A stretch of DNA of 64,000 nt from Snodgrassella alvi (GTDB lineage: Bacteria; Pseudomonadota; Gammaproteobacteria; Burkholderiales; Neisseriaceae). The stretch lies in contig NZ_MEIR01000080.1 of NCBI RefSeq assembly GCF_002777825.1, positions 1 to 64,000 on the forward strand, read 5' to 3'. Of this stretch, positions 10,065 through 16,959 are shown piece after piece (the first letter of the stretch is position 1; the number at the start of each line of letters is the position of its first letter). The translations under genes were made by a program, and so were the position numbers. The notes under the pieces were generated by a model. That model ran no database searches. It worked only from the letters and a program-made list of their open reading frames with translations, and was not told the origin of the DNA.

Positions 10065-10670
10065 ATGTTAAAATATTCAAAAAAAGGGCTATTGATACTA
10101 TTTTTAATAATCCAAAATTCAATATTTGCTAAAAATTTTGATATAAAAGAACAGCAGAAGTTCTTTTGTCAATTAGAAAAATTTGACCAATGTTTTTATA
10201 CTGGGAAATGTTCACTTAAAGAATTAAAAAATTACACAGATTATTTTGATAAAATAACGGAGCAAAGTTATTACTGGATTAATAAGATTTATGATGGAAT
10301 TCCACAAATATTAATTAAGGAAGATGATTTAAAATCAAATAAAAAAATACTTACATATAATCGTATCCATGTTTTCGATCTCTCAGGATATTATATAGAT
10401 GGAAAATATAGTTGGTTAACATGGTTTAAACATAAAACTGGTATAAGCTATGAATTTCCCAAAAATATATTTACGAAAAACAAATCAAACCAATGCGGGA
10501 AAAAAATGTTTGATAAATATCTATCATTACCATTACCAGAAGATGCTGATTTACTCACTTGCATCATTCATTATGAATTTATTTCACCATCTTGTTTACC
10601 ACGAGACAAGGAATTAGAAGAAAAATTATTTTGTAAACGAGGTGACTTAAACTGTCAAATAGAAAAATAA
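10065..10670 (+). CDS. Cassette 2 immunity protein, predicted secreted
   Basis: Protein of 201 aa starting 12 bp after the cassette 2 toxin, with an AAAAGGA ribosome site directly over the toxin stop. The N-terminus is a Sec signal (KKG then a hydrophobic run, likely cleavage after IFA), and the mature part contains seven cysteines, typical of a disulfide-stabilised periplasmic protein. Very AT-rich. No family recognised. Position, spacing and export signal support a role as periplasmic immunity factor for the preceding toxin. Confidence 0.72.
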   Translation: MLKYSKKGLLILFLIIQNSIFAKNFDIKEQQKFFCQLEKFDQCFYTGKCSLKELKNYTDYFDKITEQSYYWINKIYDGIPQILIKEDDLKSNKKILTYNRIHVFDLSGYYIDGKYSWLTWFKHKTGISYEFPKNIFTKNKSNQCGKKMFDKYLSLPLPEDADLLTCIIHYEFISPSCLPRDKELEEKLFCKRGDLNCQIEK

Positions 10671-10731
10671 ATAATAGTTAAAAAGACTATGCTTTGTAAA
10701 TTTCATTAACTGAGTAGTATGACCAAATGAG

Positions 10732-11225
10732 CTGAAACAAGAAAATCTCAGCCCGGAGCAGCGCGCGCAGTATGAAAAAGAACTGGCGCAATGGAATACC
10801 GGCGGGCTGATACTGAATGCGATCGGAGCAGGACTGGCCGCACCAACCAATAGCATAGGCGGCATTCTAGCAGTGACCGCTAGCCCGGTATTGTCGCATC
10901 AGATTGGGCAGTACTTCAAAGGCAAAGATGCCGAAGGCAGCACAGCACATCTGGTAGCACATGCCGTACTAGGCGCAGCAGTGGCCGCAGCGAGTGGAAA
11001 CGATGCCCTAGCTGGAGCATTGGCCGCAGCGGGAGCGGAGGCAACGGCACCAATACTGTCGAAATGGCTGTATGGCAAAAATCCGGCGGATTTAACAGCA
11101 GCAGAGAAGTCGACGATATCAGCAATAGCGGGATTAGTCGGTTCGACGGCAGGGGCAGCAGTTGGTGGCAGTATGGCGGATGTAGCACAGGGTAATCAGG
11201 CTGGGCATACGGCGGTGGATAATAA
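10732..11225 (+). repeat. Pretoxin repeat copy of cassette 3
   Basis: 494 bp matching 7087-7580 of cdiA (constant offset 3645). An in-frame TGA at 10720 lies just before the homology, so no translation from further upstream can enter it. Confidence 0.88.
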
Positions 11226-12375
11226 CGCCCTCATTAACAGCAAAGGTGAAAGCAAACTAAATGCCCAAGAAAGAAAAATAAACGAAAAACTGAAAAAAGC
11301 CGGCGTACAAAATGCCGATGATTACCAAAGAAAATATAATGAGTGCAAAACAGATGCATGCAGACAGCAAGTTAAAAAAGACTACATAGAAGCCAGCGAA
11401 CAGGCATCTAAAATCATACTTGACTTATATAGAAGCGGAGAATTAACAACTGAAGAATCAATGATATTGTTAACAAGCTATGCAAGCAAAATGATGCAAG
11501 GTGCAGGCGAAAGCCAAGATGGCTGGAGTACCCCCATATTCAACATGGATGCCCAGAAATGGACACCATCCGGAGTAATAGCCAATCCAGACTTCCAGCA
11601 AATAACACTATCCAATTTAGTGCAAAAAATGAGGCAGTCAGGCGCATCTGAGCAGCAGATAGCAATGCGGGTATTGCAGTATCAGATTGCAGGTCAGGCT
11701 ATAGGATCGTACTCTATGGCAGAGCAAGTAGATGCACTTTATAATTCTGGATTGAGTGTCAATACAGTAATAACTGCACTGACACTAAAACGAGGTAAGG
11801 CATTATCAGTAAATGAAATAAAAGCAATTACGACCAGATACAACCAAAACGCTGGAAGGTTAGTAACTCCGAATGGACAGGTAATAAAAAATACTGAGCA
11901 CCAGAGTACAGCGAGTGAATCACGTGGAGCGACACAGAGCGGTGGAAAAGGTAAGGTAGAAGGTGCGGAGAAAGGAAATAAGAGTGGTAATGAGCTGACA
12001 GATAAAACCAATTTAAAAGCCAATGAAAATAAACCAATAGTTAATCCAGCCACTAATAAAGCAGCAGGTGAACATACTATTGTACGGTCAGGAAAAGCCC
12101 CAAAAACTTCAACGCCAAACTCAATTTATGAAGTATCGAGGGCTGATGGTTCTAGAAGTGTTACTTATTATGATGATAAAGGCAGAACATTTTCACGTGA
12201 AGATTATGGGCAACAAAAAACTCATGGTCAATTAGGATATGACTCTAATGGGAAGGTTCCTCCTCATGAACATAAAATCACCTATAATGAAAGGGGTTAC
12301 GTAGATAAGCACTTTTATAGAAAATTAGATGCAAATGGTAAGCCAGTTGGTCCGTGGATTGTAGACAAGAAATAG
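10873..12375 (+). CDS. Orphan CdiA-CT cassette 3: pretoxin plus bipartite toxin tip
   Basis: The pretoxin copy continues in frame from 10732, but the first start-like codon is a GTG at 10873; no ATG exists, so independent expression is uncertain. After VDNN (11215-11226) comes a ~382-residue tip, longer than the others. Its first ~210 residues are helical with a CKTDACRQQVKKDY segment; a Ser/Gly/Lys/Asn-rich linker follows; the last ~90 residues contain SREDYGQ, KTHGQLGYD and PPHEHK. That two-part plan (entry domain, then catalytic domain) is common in CDI toxins. The His-rich end resembles polymorphic-toxin termini I have seen but cannot name. Unlike the other four tips there is no H-x3-E...H pattern, and the partner immunity protein is cytosolic, so a cytoplasmic target is likely. 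Confidence 0.78.
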   Translation: MTASPVLSHQIGQYFKGKDAEGSTAHLVAHAVLGAAVAAASGNDALAGALAAAGAEATAPILSKWLYGKNPADLTAAEKSTISAIAGLVGSTAGAAVGGSMADVAQGNQAGHTAVDNNALINSKGESKLNAQERKINEKLKKAGVQNADDYQRKYNECKTDACRQQVKKDYIEASEQASKIILDLYRSGELTTEESMILLTSYASKMMQGAGESQDGWSTPIFNMDAQKWTPSGVIANPDFQQITLSNLVQKMRQSGASEQQIAMRVLQYQIAGQAIGSYSMAEQVDALYNSGLSVNTVITALTLKRGKALSVNEIKAITTRYNQNAGRLVTPNGQVIKNTEHQSTASESRGATQSGGKGKVEGAEKGNKSGNELTDKTNLKANENKPIVNPATNKAAGEHTIVRSGKAPKTSTPNSIYEVSRADGSRSVTYYDDKGRTFSREDYGQQKTHGQLGYDSNGKVPPHEHKITYNERGYVDKHFYRKLDANGKPVGPWIVDKK

Positions 12376-12383
12376 GAATTACT

Positions 12384-12854
12384 ATGTCAAATGATGTATA
12401 TGGGTATTTGTTACCAGATCTAAATAAAGATTATGCAGGTCAACTGAAAAATTATATAGGAACAAATTCTCTAAAGATTCAAAAAATAGAAAAAAATAAA
12501 TTATTTAACTACCCTGCTTATTTAATTCCAAATAAATATGCATTTATATTTGATATTGCTGATGGTTCTAATTCAGTTAATGCTACCTATTTAATAGATT
12601 ATAATGAATATGATCCAGATACAGCGGATATAGGATTTCCTGCTAATCCTAAAGAGCGTTTGGACATACTTATTGATACATTAATCAATATGATCAAAAT
12701 TACCAATGCATCGAAAATGGTTGTGTCTATAACCGAATGCAACCAAATAGAAACTATTAAAAAAATAAATTTCTCTGAAATGAGGGAAGTAATTCATACA
12801 GATTTTGAAGAATATCAGGGACCTCCAGACACTCTTTACGAAATCATATGTTAA
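12384..12854 (+). CDS. Cassette 3 immunity protein, cytosolic
   Basis: I chose the ATG at 12384 (156 aa) because an AGGAA ribosome site sits 6 bases upstream, between it and the toxin stop at 12375; the longer frame from 12354 overlaps the toxin and lacks a site. The protein has no signal peptide or membrane span and is rich in acidic residues (DYNEYDPDTADIG, DFEEYQGPPD), as is usual for immunity proteins that plug a cytosolic nuclease-like toxin. Family not identified. It is followed directly by a 43-bp repeat that also follows the cassette 5 immunity gene. Confidence 0.75.
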   Translation: MSNDVYGYLLPDLNKDYAGQLKNYIGTNSLKIQKIEKNKLFNYPAYLIPNKYAFIFDIADGSNSVNATYLIDYNEYDPDTADIGFPANPKERLDILIDTLINMIKITNASKMVVSITECNQIETIKKINFSEMREVIHTDFEEYQGPPDTLYEIIC

Positions 12855-12860
12855 CTAAAA

Positions 12861-12903
12861 TGTACTAGCTTAAATTTAATCTGACAGACACTACCTACTC
12901 ATC
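12861..12903 (+). repeat. 43-bp boundary repeat, copy A
   Basis: Nearly identical (one T/C difference seen) to 16843-16885. It begins tgtactagctt and contains ttaatctgacagacac, which resembles the terminal inverted repeat of IS256-type elements (recalled, not checked). It lies between the cassette 3 immunity gene and the cassette 4 pretoxin copy, which starts at the very next base. Confidence 0.8.
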
Positions 12904-13923
12904 CGAGGCCGCCGAAACGGCAGGTAAAAACCGGCTAAGCACCGGCAGCCTCACCAGCAGCGACATCAAAAACCACAGTGACTATAAAGGCAGCAGTATC
13001 GGCATAGGAGCCAGTGGCAGCGTTAGTGGATCCTCACTGGGACAAAGCCAGCCGAGCAAAAACAATAGCATTAATCTGACCAATCAGGGCGGTACAGGAG
13101 CTAGTAATACCGTAGGTTACGGTAGCGACAGTGGGCACGACAGCAGCACCACCCATAGCGGCATCAACACCCATAACATCATCATCACCGATGAAGCCGC
13201 TCAGCAGCAGAAAACCGGCAAAAGTGCTGCCGAAACCATCGCCGGCATCCATACCGACATCACCAGCGACAACTATGCCGATAAAGCCGGCTATCTGGCC
13301 AATAACTTTGACAAAGACAAAGTGCAGGAAGAACTGGATTTACAGCGCGAAGTAAGTCAGGAATTCAGCCAAAACATGCAGGCTACCTCAGCGATGATCA
13401 ATAGCAAAAAAGATCAGCTGAAAGAAAAACTGAAACAAGAAAATCTCAGCCCGGAGCAGCGCGCGCAGTATGAAAAAGAACTGGCGCAATGGAATACCGG
13501 CGGGCTGATACTGAATGCTATTGGTGCAGGACTGGCCGCACCAACCAATAATATAGGTGGCATTATCGCCGCCACTGCCAGCCCGGTATTATCGTATCAG
13601 ATTGGGCAGTACTTCAAAGGCAAAGATGCCGAAGGCAGCACCGCTCATCTGGTAGCGCATGCCGTACTAGGCGCAGCCGTGGCCGCAGCCGGAGGCAATG
13701 ATGCCCTTGCTGGAGGATTAGCGGCAGCCGGAACGGAGGCAACGGCACCAATACTGTCACAATGGCTGTATGGCAAAAATCCGGCGGATTTAACAGCAGC
13801 AGAGAAGTCGACGATATCAGCAATAGCGGGATTAGTCGGTTCGACGGCAGGGGCAGCAGTTAGTGGCAGTATGGCGGATGTAGCACAGGGTAATCAGGCT
13901 GGGCATACGGCGGTGGATAATAA
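12904..13923 (+). repeat. Pretoxin repeat copy of cassette 4 (longest copy)
   Basis: 1020 bp matching 6561-7580 of cdiA with a constant offset of 6343 and few substitutions. It includes the end of the hemagglutinin-repeat zone as well as the whole pretoxin domain. Confidence 0.9.
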
Positions 13924-14629
13924 TCGGCTGATAGTTACCGGTGATAAAGCCGCTAAAAAACGTTATCTGGATTTATTAAATAAAGCGCAAAAACAATATA
14001 AATATAAATTAGACGAAAAGAATCGAATCGTGATTGATGGTTATCATTATGATGATAGTCAAAACCCACCTGTATTAGTATCGGATAATCCAAATGGTGG
14101 AGTATTAAATCCCACAGATGTAGCGAATAAAACAATAATAGACGCGATTAATAAAAATGAAGATATCTATTTGAGATTGATTTCTGATTCTAAAATTATA
14201 AGTCAAGATCAAATTTTGATAGATGATTTTATCACCGGTAATATTGATGTCACAAAAGATCTTTTTCAAAACTCAGATCCAAATGCATTAATGCAAACAA
14301 TTATTCATTATATTAAAGAAAGGGAGCAAACTAATAACTATGAGGAGATAAAATCAACAGTTAATGAAAACAATGCACATTCAACATTCACTCCAGGACA
14401 TAATGCTGGTATATTGGCTGAACTAGATTATTTACAGGAATTGTATCCAAATCAAAATTTTATTTATCAATACTTAAACCCACACCCTATTTTAACAACA
14501 TGGAAAGGAAAGAGTGTGTTAGTTAAAATATATAATTATGGTGGTGTACAACAAAAAATCTATTTTGATTATAAAATAGATTCTAGAGGAAGGAAGATAC
14601 CTACACGACCTATTGGAGTATCTTATTGA
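13322..14629 (+). CDS. Orphan CdiA-CT cassette 4: pretoxin plus putative H-x3-E toxin tip
   Basis: The frame is open from ~12869, but the first start-like codon is GTG at 13322; the earlier homologous codons contain no ATG. Pretoxin ends at VDNN (13913-13924); the tip is ~234 residues. It has little sequence likeness to tips 1, 2 and 5 but keeps the same spaced pattern: HYIKE (His codon 14306), then 31 residues after the first His, GHNAGILAE. That gives H-x3-E ... H-x2-G-x3-E, in a similar place relative to the end of the protein. The second residue is Tyr rather than Glu, so a HExxH-type zincin is not supported; a distinct metal or acid-base site is possible. Its partner at 14663 carries a signal peptide. 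Enzyme activity unknown. Confidence 0.77.
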   Translation: MQEELDLQREVSQEFSQNMQATSAMINSKKDQLKEKLKQENLSPEQRAQYEKELAQWNTGGLILNAIGAGLAAPTNNIGGIIAATASPVLSYQIGQYFKGKDAEGSTAHLVAHAVLGAAVAAAGGNDALAGGLAAAGTEATAPILSQWLYGKNPADLTAAEKSTISAIAGLVGSTAGAAVSGSMADVAQGNQAGHTAVDNNRLIVTGDKAAKKRYLDLLNKAQKQYKYKLDEKNRIVIDGYHYDDSQNPPVLVSDNPNGGVLNPTDVANKTIIDAINKNEDIYLRLISDSKIISQDQILIDDFITGNIDVTKDLFQNSDPNALMQTIIHYIKEREQTNNYEEIKSTVNENNAHSTFTPGHNAGILAELDYLQELYPNQNFIYQYLNPHPILTTWKGKSVLVKIYNYGGVQQKIYFDYKIDSRGRKIPTRPIGVSY

Positions 14630-14662
14630 TTATAATATTTATATTAATGGAAGGATTAGTAA

Positions 14663-15262
14663 ATGAGATATTTCATATCAATATTAAGAAGGTTAATATC
14701 ATTTTTTATGTTGTATTTATTTGTGTGCTTAGCCCAAGCAAATGAGCAAGATTCAGTCAATAATTCTATTGATAATCAAATAAATGTATGTAGTACTTCT
14801 AAAAATAATGCTAGAATAATACCATTATTGCCGGTTGATAATGATATTCAATATTTAAATGGTATTTACTATGGAGCTGTAAAAGAAAATAGAAATAATT
14901 ATTTAATAAAATTGGATTTTGAAGATAACTTTTTAAATTATATTGAAATACAAGATAATACACTTCATTTGGGAATTAAAGATAATAGCAGAAAAATAGT
15001 TTTGCATATTCCTTGTCAGGATATCTATCATAATAAATCTTTATGCCAAAAAAATAAAATATTATTTAATAATCCTAATCAGTTAAAAGATCTTAAAAAA
15101 TTATGTTATTCAAATTTAAAGCATAGAAAAATTCCTAAAACATCATATTTACCAGATATTGTAGTAGAGTATTTATACTTCAATGGCATTAACGCTAAAT
15201 TTTTAAACGATTTATTTAAATATCAAACAAAGATTACAAATGGGATTGTAGATACATTTTAA
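14663..15262 (+). CDS. Cassette 4 immunity protein, predicted secreted
   Basis: Protein of 199 aa with a strong GGAAGGA ribosome site (14649-14655), 33 bp after the toxin stop. A twin-Arg/hydrophobic N-terminus ending FVCLAQA gives a likely signal peptidase I cleavage after AQA; the FVC triplet is a poor lipobox. The mature part has four cysteines and is Asn/Lys/Ile-rich from AT-rich DNA. No family recognised. Placement and export signal make it the likely periplasmic immunity factor for the preceding toxin. Confidence 0.72.
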   Translation: MRYFISILRRLISFFMLYLFVCLAQANEQDSVNNSIDNQINVCSTSKNNARIIPLLPVDNDIQYLNGIYYGAVKENRNNYLIKLDFEDNFLNYIEIQDNTLHLGIKDNSRKIVLHIPCQDIYHNKSLCQKNKILFNNPNQLKDLKKLCYSNLKHRKIPKTSYLPDIVVEYLYFNGINAKFLNDLFKYQTKITNGIVDTF

Positions 15263-15325
15263 TCTAATGTGTGCTGTTTACAAGTTGCTGAAAAGCGACA
15301 GCGTGGCTATGGAACAAAATACCAA

Positions 15326-15727
15326 ATACTGAATGCTATCGGTGCAGGACTGGCCGCACCGACCAATAGCATAGGCGGCATTATCGCCGCCACTGCCAGC
15401 CCGGTATTATCGTATCAGATTGGGCAGTATTTCAAAGGCAAAGATGCCGAAGGCAGCACCGCATGCTGTACTAGGCGCAGCCGTGGCCGCAGCCGGAGGC
15501 AATGATGCCCTTACTGGAGGATTAGCGGCAGCCGGAGCAGAGGCAACGGCACCAATCGTATCGAAATGGTTGTATGGAAAGGATGCGAAAGATTTAACTG
15601 CTGATGAAAAAGCAACCATATCAGCCATAGCGGGGTTAGCCGTAGCCGCGACTGGAGCGGTTATAGGTGGCAGCATGGCGGATGTGGCGCAGGGTAATCA
15701 GGCAGGGCATACGGCGGTGGATAATAA
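15326..15727 (+). repeat. Pretoxin repeat copy of cassette 5, with 14-bp deletion
   Basis: Matches 7165-7580 of cdiA except for a missing 14-bp stretch, which changes the offset from 8161 to 8147 and destroys the frame. About 60 bp between the previous immunity gene and this copy (15263-15325) shows no recognisable origin. Confidence 0.88.
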
Positions 15728-16452
15728 TCAATTGGTGATAAATCATAATCAGAGTGACAAAAATGCAATAGATAAATTTAATCAGAAAGTTAAAAAAGAA
15801 TTAGAAAATAAATTTGAGTTAAGAGCACTGGGAAACTAAACGCATTAGGCTACGAAATAATGGAGTTGGTGCCAATTGGTAACAATACTATAAGCAGTTT
15901 AAATCAAGCTGAATTAGATTTTTATAACATGCTAAATAATGTAATTAAAGATCCAACAGGTACAGCACAGATAATTCTTGTGTATGATGATGATAAAGTA
16001 GCTGGCGGATCTTGGAAATATAATAAATTTAATGTGGCAGATATGGAAAAGCTTGATAAAAATCATATTATTCTATCAGGAAATGTATTGATAGCTCATG
16101 AGCTTTATGCACAAATTGAAAAAGATAAATTAGGACTAAAAGCAGGTCAGAGAACGCAAGATAAAAATTTTGAAAATTCTCATATCAAAGTTATAGATAA
16201 AGAGGGTTTAGTTTTACCTCCTGTAGAACTTGTTGAAAAAATAGGACAAGTAAATGGTAAAATTTATGATAAGTTATATTATGACAAAGTAAACAAAAAA
16301 TGTATGTTATTTCAATAGGGCAATTTATTACTGATTCAAGTGGAATGAAACATATTTTTAATCCTGAACAACAAATAATAAAACCTAATAAAAATGGAAG
16401 ATATAGGATATCTAATCCTAATAATCCTAATCAGTACTTTGATTATCTATAG
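15326..16452 (+). pseudogene. Broken orphan CdiA-CT cassette 5 (tip related to cassette 1)
   Basis: Begins with the pretoxin repeat (15326-15727, parent 7165-7580) and continues into a tip clearly homologous to the cdiA tip of cassette 1. Three lesions break it. (1) A 14-bp deletion at ~15464 after GSTA. (2) A 1-bp loss at ~15825, giving the stop at 15837-15839. (3) A shift in the A-run at ~16295-16300, giving the stop at 16316-16318, after which the homologous frame resumes and ends at 16450-16452 with IIKPNKNG...NPNNPNQ, matching the cassette 1 terminus. The catalytic-looking H-x3-E is HELYA (His codon 16097), so the Glu at +4 is also lost; the second His (SHIKV) remains. The toxin is almost certainly dead. 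Confidence 0.88.
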
Positions 16453-16460
16453 GAGGTCAT

Positions 16461-16763
16461 ATGAAAAAAAATCTTTTAATTATTATTTTATGTGTCTTAT
16501 TCAATGGATGTGTGAATATACAACATAAAATTGATGGAAATTCTGAGGGAGTAATATTATCATCTGAACGATATTCAGGAGTAGATCAGAATTTTTTCGA
16601 AATAACTAGCAATAATTTTCGAAAAGATGGTTGGTTTTATTCTTATCATCCTGAGCATATAGGTTATCTAAGACAATGTATTTTATTGACCAAAAAAGCT
16701 CCCGAACCAGATATTGATAGGCTAATTTATAAAATTGATTGTTTTGGCAAAAACCCAGATTAA
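16461..16763 (+). CDS. Cassette 5 immunity protein, predicted lipoprotein
   Basis: Intact 100-aa gene with a perfect AGGAGG ribosome site (16451-16456) overlapping the end of the dead toxin. N-terminal lipoprotein signal with lipobox FNGC. The segment QCILLTKKAPEPD...YKIDCFGK parallels CILILSGKPE...YKVICYK in the cassette 1 immunity protein, as expected since the two toxins are homologous. The best-kept part of a module whose toxin has decayed, so it may be retained as protection against neighbours using this toxin. Confidence 0.74.
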   Translation: MKKNLLIIILCVLFNGCVNIQHKIDGNSEGVILSSERYSGVDQNFFEITSNNFRKDGWFYSYHPEHIGYLRQCILLTKKAPEPDIDRLIYKIDCFGKNPD

Positions 16764-16842
16764 ATGATTTAATAATAATTGGCTTATTAAACAAAATAAA
16801 AAAAGGGTTATCAGTTTACCAGCTAGTCAGATTCAGATAAAT

Positions 16843-16885
16843 TGTACTAGCTTAAACTTAATCTGACAGACACTACCTACTCATC
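16843..16885 (+). repeat. 43-bp boundary repeat, copy B
   Basis: Second copy of the element at 12861-12903, placed 79 bp after the cassette 5 immunity gene. Together the two copies bracket cassettes 4 and 5 as direct repeats. To its right, 16886-16982 has an open minus-strand reading (GKPPWKTWAETKG) without start codon that could be a scrap of an insertion-sequence gene; this is not certain. Confidence 0.78.
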
Positions 16886-16959
16886 GGCATTCGTTCTAAC
16901 ACAATGACTGTCTGATGAGTAAAATAAATTCTCCAGTTGCTTTTCTTTAGCCAGTCCTT

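Noticed and set aside
10647-10865. Small minus-strand frame between immunity 2 and cassette 3
   Set aside because: Mostly antisense to the pretoxin repeat, and the same frame appears opposite other repeat copies.
8925-14629. Reading the orphan cassettes as independent full adhesins
   Set aside because: They lack signal peptide, TPS domain and FHA shaft, and the shared DNA is a near-exact copy of the cdiA 3' region.
12861-16885. CRISPR-like repeat array
   Set aside because: Only two copies of the 43-bp repeat, 4 kb apart, with genes between; no spacers.
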